Counted from the first letter of the stretch, positions 35,806-45,512 are shown. The stretch: 50,297 nucleotides of DNA from Mesorhizobium sp. (GCA_004020365.1 SAQR01000047.1:1-50297), one strand, 5' to 3'. Made by a program: numbers and translations. Notes: generated by a model not told the origin, from the letters alone.

Positions 35806-36807
35806 GTGATTGCGCTGTCTGATCGGGTTGAAATTGGGCTTGTGGTGTATCCCGGTGTTCAGCAAGCGGCAGTTCTCGGTCTGACCGACCTGTTCCAACT
35901 GGCCAACCGACTGGCTGCCGACCGTTCGCCGGACGCGCTGAGGCTTCGCGTCAGCCATTGGCAATGGCAGGAGGCGAGCCAAACCGTTATCCGCGGCTTC
36001 GACAGCGAGCCTGGCCCCGACAATGAACCTGCGATGGTCATCTTGCCTCCGACCCTGGGTGATCCCATCGCTCGCGAGACGGCTGCGCCGTATGCCGACT
36101 GGCTCAGGGCTCGTCATGCGGCGGGCGCGACGCTCGGCTCGGTCTGCGCCGGCGCCTTCGTGCTTGCCGAGACTGGCCTGTTGTCGGGTCGTGCGGCGAC
36201 CACGCACTGGGCTTATCGCGACGCGCTGGCGATACGCTTTCCCGACATCGCGCTGGATGCCGACAGACTGGTCATCGATGACGGCGACATCATCACTGCC
36301 GGCGGCTATATGGCCTGGACCGATCTCGGCTTGAAACTCGTCGACCGGGTGCTTGGGCCGACCGTCATGATGGACACCGCCCGTTTCATGCTGGTCGACC
36401 CACCGGGACGCGAGCAACGCTTCTACAGCCCCTTTGCTCCCAGGCTGAACCATGGCGACGAGGCCATTCTCAAGGTGCAGCACTGGCTCCAGGCGAGAGG
36501 CGCGCGCGATGTGACGCTTGCCAGGATGGCGGAACATGCGGCCCTGGAGGAGCGGACCTTTTTGCGCCGCTTTCGCAACGCCACCAGCCTCAAGCCGACC
36601 GAGTATTGCCAGCACCTGCGCGTCGGGAGGGCGCGTGAGATGCTGCAAGCGACAACCCGATCCATCGACCAGATCGCCTGGGATGTCGGCTATGACGATG
36701 CCGGCTCCTTCCGCAAGGTTTTCGCCAGGATAACCGGCCTGGCGCCGGGCGATTACCGCAGGCGCTTCGGCGCGGAACGCGCGGCGCCACCGGACGGTGG
36801 GATCTGA
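35806..36807 (+). CDS. GlxA family transcriptional regulator (DJ-1/PfpI plus AraC)
   Basis: A 333-aa regulator with an N-terminal DJ-1/PfpI-like domain ([26 protein letters not shown], with the nucleophile-elbow-like [16 protein letters not shown]) and a C-terminal AraC helix-turn-helix ([43 protein letters not shown], then [32 protein letters not shown]). The start is GTG at 35806. It is divergent from the hydrolase. The second operator repeat overlaps its ribosome-binding region, so it probably limits its own synthesis. Confidence 0.92.
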   Translation: MIALSDRVEIGLVVYPGVQQAAVLGLTDLFQLANRLAADRSPDALRLRVSHWQWQEASQTVIRGFDSEPGPDNEPAMVILPPTLGDPIARETAAPYADWLRARHAAGATLGSVCAGAFVLAETGLLSGRAATTHWAYRDALAIRFPDIALDADRLVIDDGDIITAGGYMAWTDLGLKLVDRVLGPTVMMDTARFMLVDPPGREQRFYSPFAPRLNHGDEAILKVQHWLQARGARDVTLARMAEHAALEERTFLRRFRNATSLKPTEYCQHLRVGRAREMLQATTRSIDQIAWDVGYDDAGSFRKVFARITGLAPGDYRRRFGAERAAPPDGGI

Positions 36808-36905
36808 ACGTGGCGGTGGTGGCGGCACGACCCGACGGCTGCGCGAGCGCATCTGGCGCAGATAACCCATGTTTAAGGAGCGCTTTCGACGAGACGATTT
36901 GCCTG

Positions 36906-37796
36906 TCACTCAACCTGAGCGCCAAATTCGGCAATGGCAAACGAAATGATGCTGCTTAGACGCGGTGCCATGCGTCGGTCACGGTGGTAGATGAGAGACA
37001 TGGGCCGTTCATTCAGGTGCCAATCCTGGAAAAGCCGGACGAGAAGGCCAGCGCGTATATCCGAAGTCAGCAGTATGGATGGTTGCATAATCACGCCCAA
37101 CCCAGCACGCGCAGCCATGCGGACAGCCTGACCACTGTTGACGGTGATCGAGATTTTGGGAGCGACTTCGACCAGATCCTTGCCTTTCGACAGCCTCCAG
37201 GGCGCCCGGGCTTCAGGGGTAAAGCCGATGGCTTCGTGGACGGAAAGCTCGCTTGGATGATCCGGGGTGCCCCTGCGGGCAAGGTAATCCGGTGCAGCAC
37301 AAATCATCATTCGATAGGGGGCAAGGTGACGAGCAATAAGGCGGCTATCCGGCAACGCTCCAATGCGAAACGCGATGTCGAAACCTTCTTCCACGATATC
37401 GACATTGCGGTCGGTCAATGTGATGTCCAGCGTCACGTCAGGGGCAATGTCGCGATAACGCTGCAAAGCTGGCATTAAGACCTCCGCCCCAAAAGTCGTC
37501 GGCGCTGTGATCCTCAATTGCCCGCGAGGTTTCGTCTCAGATGCCTCTGCGTCCTGATCCGCAACAGCCACACGATCCAGGATGTCCCGGCACTGCTCGA
37601 CATAGCTCGTGCCAAAATCCGTCAAGCTCTGGCGGCGGGTGGTCCTGTTCAGAAGGCGCGTGCCGAGCCGCTCCTCCAGCGCGGCCACATGTTGCCCCAC
37701 CATCGCTGGCGATATGCCGAGCTTTGCCGAAGCAGCGCTCATTGAGCCCTCTTGGACCGTCGCCACAAAAACCTGCATCGAGCGAAAAAGACCCAT
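36906..37796 (-). CDS. LysR family transcriptional regulator
   Basis: A 296-aa LysR regulator. The winged helix-turn-helix is at the N-terminus (MQVFVATVQEGSMSAASAKLGISPAMVGQHVAALEERLGTRLLNRTTRR), and the co-inducer domain starts near residue 92 (GQLRITAPTTFGAEVLMPALQRYRDIAPDVTLDITLTDR). Part of the CrgA-like branch (DIAFRIGALPDSRLIARHLAPYRM). It is divergent from the frameshifted SDR gene, its likely target, 102 bp away. Confidence 0.94.
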   Translation of the reverse strand: MGLFRSMQVFVATVQEGSMSAASAKLGISPAMVGQHVAALEERLGTRLLNRTTRRQSLTDFGTSYVEQCRDILDRVAVADQDAEASETKPRGQLRITAPTTFGAEVLMPALQRYRDIAPDVTLDITLTDRNVDIVEEGFDIAFRIGALPDSRLIARHLAPYRMMICAAPDYLARRGTPDHPSELSVHEAIGFTPEARAPWRLSKGKDLVEVAPKISITVNSGQAVRMAARAGLGVIMQPSILLTSDIRAGLLVRLFQDWHLNERPMSLIYHRDRRMAPRLSSIISFAIAEFGAQVE

Positions 37797-37898
37797 TCGA
37801 TACTTCTGCTTTCAAATGAATAAGCATTTTGCCGAATTATCATGAGATAGCACAGGAATTACAGCTGCCATGTTGCAATTCATCGAAGGAACAAAGAC

Positions 37899-38661
37899 AT
37901 GGCACAAACCAGATTCATGGGCAAAACGGTTCTAGTTACGGGTGCGGGAACGGGTATGGGGCGGGCCGCTGCCCTTCGGCTGGCCGACGAAGGTGCACAG
38001 ATTGCCCTTGTCGGACGCCGTTACGATCCGATCCACCAATTGCAGGCGGACATCGAAGCAGCAGGCGGCAGCGCAGTCGCGATTGCTTGCGATATTGCTG
38101 ACAACGATGCAGTCGCGGCGACTGTAGGAAAGACAATTGAACGCTTCGGTAGACTGGATGCCGTATTCGCCAATGCCGGAGTTTTGGGCGACTTCAAACC
38201 ATTGGCAGTGACCGATGCGGATGATTTCGACGTATTGATCGGCACCAACATTCGGGGGACGTTCTTTTACGATCAAACATTGCCTGCCGTTCCTGGAAGG
38301 CGGCAGCATTCTCATCAACGCCTCCTGGACGGCGGGCGCAGTGATGCCAGGGGCCGGGGCTTACGCGAGTACAAAGGGCGCATTGCTTGCCATGATGCGT
38401 ACGTTCGCGGTCGAGCAAGGCCCTCGCAACATCCGCATCAATGCCATCAATCCGGGTATCATTCTGACCCCGATGGCGGATGATGTCCTAGATCCTGTTT
38501 TTGCCAAGCGCCTGGCCGTCCACACGCCCCTGCGCCGTAACGGCGTATCAGAAGATATCGCAGGTACAGTTGCCTGGTTACTTTCAGACGATGCAAGCTT
38601 CGTCACGGGGCAAGAGATCACTGTCGACGGTGGATACACTATCGGGGGTTTCCGGCCGTAG
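37899..38661 (+). pseudogene. Short-chain dehydrogenase, frameshifted
   Basis: The N-terminal part is a good SDR: TVLVTGAGTGMGRAAALRLADEGAQIALVGRR, then VFANAGVLGDFKPLAVTDADDFDVLIGTNIRGTFF. At the T-run 38265-38268 the frame breaks. In the next frame the protein resumes: TIKHCLPFLEGGSILINASW, then the catalytic YASTK and the C-terminal GQEITVDGGYTIGGFRP. Removing one T gives a complete enzyme of about 253 aa, and the total length (763 bp) is 3n+1. It is divergent from the LysR gene. It may be a pseudogene or a homopolymer sequencing error. Confidence 0.87.
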
Positions 38662-38954
38662 GTTGATCCAACCAGCATCCGTTCCCTGACCTAATCCAGG
38701 ATCGCAACCTGTCGTACTTATGGTCCGTTACAATGGCCAGAGACGGGACTGCGATTATCGGTGGGCGCAGTTGCCAGTGCCGTATACGCAACTAGCGATC
38801 CCGCATGAAGGCAAGCTCGCCGGGAAGAGAACCCCAACCGCCTCATCTCCCGGCGAGCCTACAACCTGATTTGATACGCAATCAGGACCGGGTTAGCCGG
38901 CAAGCTTGCAGGTGCAAAGCAGATGCCAGTCAACGTTTCCCGAAATGGGACACC

Positions 38955-39200
38955 GGCCGGAGATTTTCCTTCTTCCCCTGTGGGAGAAGGTGGCCGAGCG
39001 AAGCTCGGTCGGATGAGGGGTGTTCCAGCTTGGCGGACACCCTCGTCCAAATCGGGCGCACAGCGACAGGATCGCCAGCGCCTCATTTCTTCCAGCGCCC
39101 CCTCATCCGGCTTGGCGCTGCGCGCCGATCCACCGCCCGGGGCGAGTCACGGGCCTCGCCCGCCCTTCGGGCCCCACAAGGGGAGAAGCGAAGTTCTTCC
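38955..39200. repeat. RIME-like mosaic repeat
   Basis: A second intergenic repeat class. It starts TTCTTCCCCTGTGGGAGAAGG, GGCCGAGCGAAGCTCGGTC and GGATGAGGGGTGTTCCAGC, and ends with CGCCCTTCGGGCCCCACAAG and GGGGAGAAGCGAAG. Several nested inverted repeats are visible. 38662-39205 otherwise holds no gene. Confidence 0.75.
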
Positions 39201-39205
39201 ACCGC

Positions 39206-39910
39206 CTAAATCTCGAACTCGCCTTGCCCCTCATCCATGGCGCTGACGGTTTCGGCGGCGAGCGCCCTTGTGATCGGCGTCTTGCGCTCAAGTGCCGTGC
39301 GGTCGAGCCGTTCAACCACGCGCATCGCCGTGGCCAGCGAGCGTTCGATGCGGCGCACCAGATATTGCACGACATGCGGCTCGACCTCGACCTGGCGGTC
39401 GGCGAACAGTTTGGTGATGACACCGGCCAGCAAGAGATCGTCGGGCTCGTGGATCTCGACCATCGCCGCCGCCTTCAGCCGCGATGCGAGGTCGGGGAGC
39501 CTGATACCCCAGGCGGACGGAAAGCGCCGCGCGGTCAAGAGCAAGGTCGAGCCGGCCGCGCGCACCGCGTTGATCAGGTGGAACAGCCCCTCTTCATCGA
39601 CCGGACCGGCATCGACATCGTCGATCAGGGCAGGCCGCGCGCCGAGGCTCGCCATGCAGTCGCCGATCCGTCCGACGTCGACCTTCACTGCGCCGGCGCG
39701 GGCGCGCCAGATCGACGCCAGATGGGTTTTTCCAGAGCCTGCGGGGCCGGCGAGCACGACCACCGGCGACGGCCAGTCCGGCCAGCGATCGACCAGCGCC
39801 ACCGCCTGGCTGTTGGTGCCTGAGACGACGAGCTCGTCGCGCGAATAGCCAGTGCCGTGGCCGAGATCGAGCGGCAACTGGCGCGGCGGGTCGATCTTGT
39901 TGTCCGGCAT
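39206..39910 (-). CDS. hdaA: DnaA-homologous regulator HdaA
   Basis: A 234-aa AAA+ protein related to the DnaA ATPase domain but lacking its DNA-binding domain. Walker A is LAGPAGSGKTHLASIW, followed by ALIDDVDAG and the arginine-finger region LLLTARRFPSAWGIRLPDLASRLKAA. In Caulobacter, HdaA with the sliding clamp promotes hydrolysis of DnaA-ATP to prevent over-initiation. The opening DPPRQLPLDLGHGTGYSRDELVV contains the QLPLDL clamp-binding motif. It starts 5 bp after perM ends, in an operon. Confidence 0.93.
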   Translation of the reverse strand: MPDNKIDPPRQLPLDLGHGTGYSRDELVVSGTNSQAVALVDRWPDWPSPVVVLAGPAGSGKTHLASIWRARAGAVKVDVGRIGDCMASLGARPALIDDVDAGPVDEEGLFHLINAVRAAGSTLLLTARRFPSAWGIRLPDLASRLKAAAMVEIHEPDDLLLAGVITKLFADRQVEVEPHVVQYLVRRIERSLATAMRVVERLDRTALERKTPITRALAAETVSAMDEGQGEFEI

Positions 39911-39915
39911 CTGGC

Positions 39916-41115
39916 TCAACTGCGCGGCCCACCGCTCCCGCGGCGACGCGCCGGCAGCGGCGGCACAGGTTCGGTGTTGTGGCCCTTGTAGAGCGGCGAC
40001 TCGAGATAGCGGGCGATGGCAAAGCGCACCAGAACGGCGACCGCCGCCGAGGCCGGCACGGCAATCAGCAAGCCGACGAAGCCGAACAGTGCGCCGAAGG
40101 CAAACAGCGAAAACATCAGCCACACCGGATGCAGGCCGACGCTTTTGCCGACCAGCCTCGGCTGCAGGATGTTGCCCTCGATGAACTGGCCGACGAAGAA
40201 CACGCCGGCCACCGCCGCGACCATGGTCCAGTCCGGCCAGAACTGGACGAAGGCGACGCCGACGGCCAGCACCAGCCCGGTCAGCGAGCCGACATAGGGA
40301 ATAAAAGAGATCAGCCCGGCGAACAGGCCGATGAGGATGCCGAAATTCAGGCCGGTCAGTGTCAGACCGGTGGCGTACATGGCGCCAAGCACAAGGCAGA
40401 GCGTGCCCTGGCCGCGCACAAAGCCGGCGGTGGCGGTGTTGATATCGTTGGCGATTGCCCTGACGGTCTGGACATAATCGCGCGGCACCCAGCTGTCGAC
40501 AATCGCCACCATGCGATCCCAGTCGAGCAGCATGTAGAAGGCAACGACGGGCGTGACGACGAACAGACTTACCACCGAGACCAGCGCCACGCCGGAGCTC
40601 CAGATCGAGGTGAACACCGTGGTCAGCAGGCCGAAGCCGGAGGTCAGCAGCGAGTTCAACCCTTCTTGCAGGCCATTGGCGTCGACGCCGAATTGCTCTT
40701 CCAGCCATCTCGGATCGAAGCTGGTGATCAGGGACTGCAGCCGGGTCAGGTATTCCGGCAGCTTGCTGGCGAAATCGGCCATCTGCGAAGCCAGCACCGG
40801 AATCAGGATGACGAAGGCCAGCACCAGAACGACGATGAAGGCGAACAGGATGACAATCGTCGCCATCAGCCTAGACAGGCCGAGCCGCTGCAGCCGGTCG
40901 GCGACCGGGTCAAGAAAGTAGGCGAGCACCATGCCGGCGACGAACGGCAGCAGGATGCCGCTGAAGACATAGAGGAAGATCGCGAGGATAATGGCGCTGA
41001 TCAGCCAGAAGCGGATCTGGCGGCGAAACACGCCAGACGCGGCCGCATCGGCAGCCGCAGCCTCGGCTGCCGCGTCGATGTTCTGGTCAGGTATCCGGTT
41101 TGGAGCCTTCGCCAT
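39916..41115 (-). CDS. AI-2E/PerM family transporter
   Basis: A 399-aa membrane protein with about 8 helices and AI-2E family motifs: FLYVFSGILLPFVAGMVLAYFLDPVADRLQRLGLSR, FYMLLDWDRMV and ISFIPYVGSLTGLVLAVGVAFVQFW, with GNILQPRLVGKSVGLHPVWLM. Family members include the autoinducer-2 exporter TqsA and sodium-proton antiporters; the substrate here is not known. It overlaps the CDP-alcohol phosphatidyltransferase by 29 bp, and hdaA follows within 5 bp. Confidence 0.92.
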   Translation of the reverse strand: MAKAPNRIPDQNIDAAAEAAAADAAASGVFRRQIRFWLISAIILAIFLYVFSGILLPFVAGMVLAYFLDPVADRLQRLGLSRLMATIVILFAFIVVLVLAFVILIPVLASQMADFASKLPEYLTRLQSLITSFDPRWLEEQFGVDANGLQEGLNSLLTSGFGLLTTVFTSIWSSGVALVSVVSLFVVTPVVAFYMLLDWDRMVAIVDSWVPRDYVQTVRAIANDINTATAGFVRGQGTLCLVLGAMYATGLTLTGLNFGILIGLFAGLISFIPYVGSLTGLVLAVGVAFVQFWPDWTMVAAVAGVFFVGQFIEGNILQPRLVGKSVGLHPVWLMFSLFAFGALFGFVGLLIAVPASAAVAVLVRFAIARYLESPLYKGHNTEPVPPLPARRRGSGGPRS

Positions 41116-41650
41116 AGCCGCTCATATGCCTCAGCCAAGCCACGAGATAGGCCGCGGCCGAAGCCACGGTCAAGACCCCGGACAGCAATATGAGCACCGG
41201 CCTGAGCGGATCGAGATCGATGGCGAGGGCCAGTTCGCCCAGCACCACCGCCGCCAGCCCGATCTGGACGGCGGTGTTGGCCTTCGACACGAACAGCGGC
41301 TTCATCTCGACCGGATGGGTCATCACGGTGGACAGAACGACGGCACAGACGATCAGCGCATCGCGCGACACCATGGTGACGACCAGCCACAGCGGCAATT
41401 CACCGATGAAGCCCAGCACCACGAACACCGAGACCAGCAGCAATTTGTCGGCCATCGGATCGAGATAGGCGCCAAGCTGCGAAAACTGGTTGAAATGGCG
41501 GGCGATGAAGCCGTCGACGCCGTCGGAAATGCCGGCGATCAGGAAGCCGGCGAAAGCCCAGTCCCAGCGCCCCTGCAGCATGGCCAGCACCACGCCTGGG
41601 ACCAGCACGAAACGCATGATCGTGATCATGTTGGGGATGGTCAAACGCAT
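41087..41650 (-). CDS. CDP-alcohol phosphatidyltransferase family protein
   Basis: A 187-aa membrane enzyme with the full family signature SDGVDGFIARHFNQFSQLGAYLDPMADK (D-G-x2-A-R-x8-G-x3-D-x3-D), where the aspartates bind the divalent metal. The N-terminus MRLTIPNMITIMRFVLVP is typical of phosphatidylglycerophosphate or cardiolipin synthases, and the short length fits a PgsA- or Cls-CAP-like protein. The exact phospholipid product is not assignable. It is the first gene of the minus-strand operon with perM and hdaA, divergent from purM. Confidence 0.92.
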   Translation of the reverse strand: MRLTIPNMITIMRFVLVPGVVLAMLQGRWDWAFAGFLIAGISDGVDGFIARHFNQFSQLGAYLDPMADKLLLVSVFVVLGFIGELPLWLVVTMVSRDALIVCAVVLSTVMTHPVEMKPLFVSKANTAVQIGLAAVVLGELALAIDLDPLRPVLILLSGVLTVASAAAYLVAWLRHMSGYGEGSKPDT

Positions 41651-41704
41651 GTCCCGTCGCTTCTGTTTTGATGATACATGATAAAGATGCGATGCCACGG
41701 CAAG

Positions 41705-41800
41705 TGAGAGCGACGCTGAAGCTGCCAATCTCCCCCTTGTGGCAAGGGATGGCTGTCTTCAAGGCCTTCGCCAATCGCCAATGTTGGAGATTTGCCTGAA
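41705..41800. repeat. RIME-like repeat fragment upstream of purM
   Basis: GACGCTGAAGCTGCCAATCT followed by CCCCCTTGTGG matches the element core at 19052-19080, and CGCCAATCGCCAATGTTGG is another piece of the same repeat type. It lies in the divergent promoter region of purM and the phosphatidyltransferase. Confidence 0.65.
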
Positions 41801-41903
41801 GCCTCTGTCCACGATTTTGTGATGCCGAAAGTGACTGTGCCAGCCGTTATCCTTGCGAGGCGCAGCCGTTCATGCGAAGAGCCCCGGAAAGCAGGAAAGA
41901 GTG

Positions 41904-42968
41904 ATGAGCAAGCGCAAGAATGGGCTCACCTATGCCGAGGCGGGTGTCGACATCGATGCCGGCAACCTCATGGTCGAGAAGATCAAGCCGCTGGTGCGCG
42001 TGACCCGCCGGCCGGGTGCCGATGGCGAGATCGGCGGCTTCGGCGGCCTGTTCGACCTCAAGGCCGCCGGCTTCACCGACCCGGTGCTGGTCGCCGCCAA
42101 TGACGGCGTCGGCACCAAGCTGAAGATCGCCATCGATGCCGGCAAGCACGACACGATCGGCATCGACCTCGTCGCCATGTGCGCCAACGACATCGTCGTG
42201 CAGGGCGCCGAGCCATTGTTCTTCCTCGACTATTTCGCCACCGGCAAGCTCGACCCCGACCAGGGTGCGGCGATCGTCGGCGGCATCGCCGAGGGCTGCC
42301 GGCAGGCCGGATGCGCGCTGATCGGCGGCGAGACGGCGGAAATGCCCGGCATGTATCACGGCAACGACTACGACCTCGCCGGCTTTGCCGTGGGCGCGGC
42401 CGAACGCGGCCAGCTGCTGCCGACCGATGACATCGTCGAGGGTGATGTGCTGTTGGGGTTGGCCTCGTCGGGCGTGCATTCAAACGGCTTTTCGCTGGTC
42501 CGCCGCATCGTCGCCACCAGCGGCCTTGCGTGGACCGATCCAGCGCCCTTCAACGATGAAGCCACTTTGGCCGAGGCGCTGCTGGAGCCGACCCGCATCT
42601 ACGTCAAGTCGATCCTCAAGGCGATCCGTAACACGCATGGCATCAAGGCGCTGGCCCATATCACCGGCGGCGGTTTCCCGGAAAACATCCCGCGCGTCCT
42701 GCCGAAGGATTTTTCGGCCGAGCTCGACCTCGACGCCATCGAAGTGCCGGCGGTGTTCTCATGGCTGGCCAAGACCGGCGGCGTGGCGGCCGAAGAGATG
42801 ATGCGCACTTTCAACTGCGGCGTCGGCATGATCCTCGTCGTCGCCTCCGGCCAGGCGGCACAGGTCGCGGCCGTGCTGCAGGAGACCGGCGAGAGCGTGA
42901 CGCCGATCGGCCGCATCGTGCCGCGCCGCGACGCCGGCGTAATCTATCGGGGCGCGATCGGCCTATGA
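41904..42968 (+). CDS. purM: Phosphoribosylformylglycinamidine cyclo-ligase
   Basis: A 354-aa AIR synthetase. It closes the imidazole ring in step five of purine synthesis, using ATP and FGAM. Typical motifs are [25 protein letters not shown] at the N-terminus, [35 protein letters not shown], and [32 protein letters not shown] lies upstream of the ATG at 41904; the frame is open to 41853. Its stop overlaps the purN start (ATGA), so the two are coupled. Confidence 0.96.
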   Translation: MSKRKNGLTYAEAGVDIDAGNLMVEKIKPLVRVTRRPGADGEIGGFGGLFDLKAAGFTDPVLVAANDGVGTKLKIAIDAGKHDTIGIDLVAMCANDIVVQGAEPLFFLDYFATGKLDPDQGAAIVGGIAEGCRQAGCALIGGETAEMPGMYHGNDYDLAGFAVGAAERGQLLPTDDIVEGDVLLGLASSGVHSNGFSLVRRIVATSGLAWTDPAPFNDEATLAEALLEPTRIYVKSILKAIRNTHGIKALAHITGGGFPENIPRVLPKDFSAELDLDAIEVPAVFSWLAKTGGVAAEEMMRTFNCGVGMILVVASGQAAQVAAVLQETGESVTPIGRIVPRRDAGVIYRGAIGL

Positions 42969-43675
42969 GCATGCGCAAACGCACCGTGGTGCTGATTTCG
43001 GGACGCGGCTCCAACATGACGGCGCTGATCGCCGCGGCCACCAATCCGGCCTATCCGGCCGAGATCGTCGGCGTCATTTCCGACCGGGCCAATGCCGCCG
43101 GTCTCGGTATCGCGGCGGCGCGCGGCATCGCCACCAAGGTGATTTCGCGGGCCGACTATAGCAGCAAGGAAACGCATGACGGGGCAATCGACGCCGCACT
43201 TGTCTCGTTCGGCGCCGAGATCGTGGCGCTGGCCGGTTATATGCGCATTCTCGGCGCGCGCTTCGTCGAGAAATGGCTGGGCCGGATGATCAACATCCAC
43301 CCTGCCCTGCTGCCCGCCTTCAAGGGGCTGGATACGCATGCGCGCGCCTTGCGCGCGGGCATACGCATCCATGGCTGCACGGTGCATTTCGTCACGCTCG
43401 ACATGGATGACGGCCCGATCATCGCCCAGGCCGCCGTACCGGTCATGGTCGGCGACAATGAGGACATGCTCGCCGCGCGCGTGCTGAAGGCCGAGCACCG
43501 GCTTTATCCGCTGGCGCTCGGGCTGGTCGCCGAAGGCAAGGCGCGGATGGAAGGCGGCCGCACCGTGCTTGCCCACTTCGCCGAAGATGCCGACAACAGC
43601 ACCTCAGTGATCATGGCGCCCGATCCGCTGCGCGAGGAAACCGACCTCGAGCATTTGGCGCGCATCACGCCATGA
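42965..43675 (+). CDS. purN: Phosphoribosylglycinamide formyltransferase
   Basis: A 236-aa GAR transformylase that uses 10-formyltetrahydrofolate. Substrate-site motifs are [17 protein letters not shown], the catalytic N/H motif [21 protein letters not shown], and [22 protein letters not shown]. The C-terminal extension ([22 protein letters not shown]) is longer than in E. coli. The last 25 bp are copied past the ParDE module at 44313-44337. It overlaps purM by 4 bases. Confidence 0.96.
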   Translation: MSMRKRTVVLISGRGSNMTALIAAATNPAYPAEIVGVISDRANAAGLGIAAARGIATKVISRADYSSKETHDGAIDAALVSFGAEIVALAGYMRILGARFVEKWLGRMINIHPALLPAFKGLDTHARALRAGIRIHGCTVHFVTLDMDDGPIIAQAAVPVMVGDNEDMLAARVLKAEHRLYPLALGLVAEGKARMEGGRTVLAHFAEDADNSTSVIMAPDPLREETDLEHLARITP

Positions 43676-43733
43676 AGCCCATGCTTGAGGATGGTGGCAA
43701 TTTTTGCTTCCATCGTGGCAAAGAGACAGGTTG

Positions 43734-44021
43734 ATGGCGACAGTCGAAAAAGTCAGCGTGGCGCTTTCGCCGGAACTGCTGGACATGGTCAAGAGCGCGG
43801 TGGCCAGCGGGCAATACGGTTCGGCAAGCGAAGTGATACGCGAGGCGCTCCGCGAATGGCGCCTTCGCCAGCCCTTGCGCGAGGCGGAAGCGCAACGGCT
43901 GCGGAAAGCCTGGACGGAAGGGCTGGAGAGCGGCCCGTTCGCGCCTTTCGACATCGAGGACATCAAGCTGAAGGCGCACAGCCGGTTCAGCGGCCCCGGC
44001 AAAGAACAGCGGAATGGCTGA
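43734..44021 (+). CDS. ParD-like antitoxin (ribbon-helix-helix)
   Basis: A 95-aa CopG/ParD-type antitoxin. The ribbon-helix-helix starts MATVEKVSVALSPELLDMVKSAVASGQYGSASEVIREALREWRLRQ, followed by a C-terminal toxin-wrapping tail (EGLESGPFAPFDIEDIKLKAHSRF). It overlaps the toxin start by 8 bp, as usual for parDE operons. Its partner is broken, so it is an orphan unless it neutralises a toxin elsewhere. It is flanked by copies of the purN 3' end. Confidence 0.9.
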   Translation: MATVEKVSVALSPELLDMVKSAVASGQYGSASEVIREALREWRLRQPLREAEAQRLRKAWTEGLESGPFAPFDIEDIKLKAHSRFSGPGKEQRNG

Positions 44022-44287
44022 CGTCCTCGTTGTCCGCAGCCCGGCCGCCGAAGACGATCTATCGACATCTGGTTTGGCATTGCCGCGGACCGCTTCTGGA
44101 CGCCATTGCGGCGCGCATCCAGCAATTGGCGACATTCCCGGAGTCCGGTCCCCAAAAACCCGACATCGGTGCCGAAGTGCGAGCATTGACGATCGGCAAT
44201 TATCTCGTGCTTTATCGCCTGGCCGAACAGCGCGTCGAGATCGTGCGCGTAGTGCATAGCGCACGCGACGTCTCGGCACTATTTTGA
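44014..44287 (+). pseudogene. ParE/RelE-type toxin, inactivated by two frameshifts
   Basis: The N-terminus reads MADVLVVRSPAAEDDL in frame 0. IDIWFGIAAD continues from 44061 in another frame, and LLDAIAARIQQLATFPESGPQKPDIGAEVRALTIGNYLVLYRLAEQRVEIVRVVHSARD in a third. Together they make a good ParE toxin, but with two one-base losses (near 44060 and 44090) and probably a short deletion between the repeated AAD motifs. It cannot be made as a functional toxin. The loss of toxin with an intact antitoxin is a common decay path. Confidence 0.88.
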
Positions 44288-44353
44288 AAGATCGTGGCAC
44301 CTGCGATTGGCAGCATCTGGCGCGCATCACGCCCTGAGCAGGAGGAGGCCGGC

Positions 44354-44878
44354 ATGGCGACAACGAAGCAACTCCTTCTTCTGCGTCACGCCAAGTCGAG
44401 CTGGGACGATCCTGACCTCATCGACTTCGACCGGCCGCTTTCCGGGCGCGGGCTGAAGGCCGCCCCGCTGGTCGGACGCGAGCTGGCCAGCCAGGGCTGG
44501 CTGCCCGATCTGGCGCTGGTGTCGCCGGCGCTGCGCAGCCGCGACACGTGGCGGCTGGTCTCGGCGGAATTGCCGGCGCAAACACCGGCCAAATTTGTCC
44601 AGGCGCTCTACGAGGCCAGCGCGGCAGACGTTCTCGCCAAGGTCCGGCAGGCAAAAGCGGCAACAAGCAGCCTCTTGGTGCTCGGCCATAATCCCGGCCT
44701 GGAGGAATTCGCGCGCCGACTTGCCGGCGCCGGGTCGGATGCCGCGGCACTCAAAAAGCTTGAAGAAAAATTCCCGACAGCGGCTCTTGCCCGCTTCGTT
44801 TTCGACGGTGACTGGGCACGGCTGGCCCTCGGCGACGCGCGGCTGACTCACTGCGTTTGGCCGAAGGATCTGCGCTAA
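44354..44878 (+). CDS. Histidine phosphatase family protein (SixA-like)
   Basis: A 174-aa phosphatase with the RHG-type catalytic motif as LLLLRHAKSSWDDP near the N-terminus and the second His in LVLGHNPGLEEFARRL. SixA removes phosphate from phosphohistidine in ArcB-type relays, but related proteins have other targets. AGGAGG lies 7 bp before the ATG at 44354; the frame is open to 44294. It probably belonged to the purMN transcript before the ParDE segment came between. A strong hairpin at 44899-44922 ends it. Confidence 0.9.
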   Translation: MATTKQLLLLRHAKSSWDDPDLIDFDRPLSGRGLKAAPLVGRELASQGWLPDLALVSPALRSRDTWRLVSAELPAQTPAKFVQALYEASAADVLAKVRQAKAATSSLLVLGHNPGLEEFARRLAGAGSDAAALKKLEEKFPTAALARFVFDGDWARLALGDARLTHCVWPKDLR

Positions 44879-44898
44879 GCTGTGACTTGATAGGCAAG

Positions 44899-44922
44899 AA
44901 CGGCGGGCCTTCGCCCGCCGTT
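44899..44922. terminator. Hairpin terminator between sixA and DUF680
   Basis: AACGGCGGGC-CTTC-GCCCGCCGTT, a perfect 10-bp stem with a 4-base loop between convergent genes. A short T/A flank on each side gives it a bidirectional look. Confidence 0.75.
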
Positions 44923-44946
44923 CTATGCGTTCCGAAGCTTTAGGGC

Positions 44947-45219
44947 TTAGCGGCGGCCCCAGTTGCCCCGGCCTGATTGAGGCGCGGTTGACTGACCCGT
45001 GCCTGACTCGAACGTCGCATTGGTGTTGACAGCGTTGTGCTCGGTCGGGAGCAGCTTGCGGATCGAGCCCGTGAACGTGTTGTCGACATTTCCAACAGCC
45101 GCATTGCCGACAGGCGCGGCCGGCTGATTGACGCCGTCCGAACCATAGTGGTCGCTGCCGGCAAAGGCGCTGCCTGTGGCAATGAGGATGGCGGCAGCGG
45201 TGAGAGCAATCTTGGTCAT
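44947..45219 (-). CDS. DUF680 exported protein
   Basis: A 90-aa secreted protein: signal peptide MTKIALTAAAILIATGSAFA, then GSDHYGSDGVNQPAAPVGNAAVGNVDNTFTGSIRKLLP. This is the DUF680 pattern, known to me mainly from Mesorhizobium, and it supports the genus call. Function unknown; periplasmic or surface. The upstream 45220-45569 holds no gene, only a 16-bp palindrome at 45513-45528. Confidence 0.92.
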   Translation of the reverse strand: MTKIALTAAAILIATGSAFAGSDHYGSDGVNQPAAPVGNAAVGNVDNTFTGSIRKLLPTEHNAVNTNATFESGTGQSTAPQSGRGNWGRR

Positions 45220-45512
45220 TTCAGGTACTCCAGTACTTTCATACTTTCAGTGTTGTTGTCCGTCTGGTGGCGTGCCTTGGGAGGATTTCGCGTCGCTCGG
45301 ACCACCCCGAGGTGGGTTGGCCCAGCAGCAGTTTCCAATCACAAAGATGTGCCGGCCACGCCCTGAACCGGGTGCTTGAAATCCGCCAAAGGGCTTCCTT
45401 CGCCACAATTTTTCGCATCACCTTCAATAGGTTAGGCAAATACGCCTGCCGCATCGCGCGGCCATTTACTGAGCCGGCGTTCACTCCGTCTTGCACGATC
45501 CGTCAATAGAAA

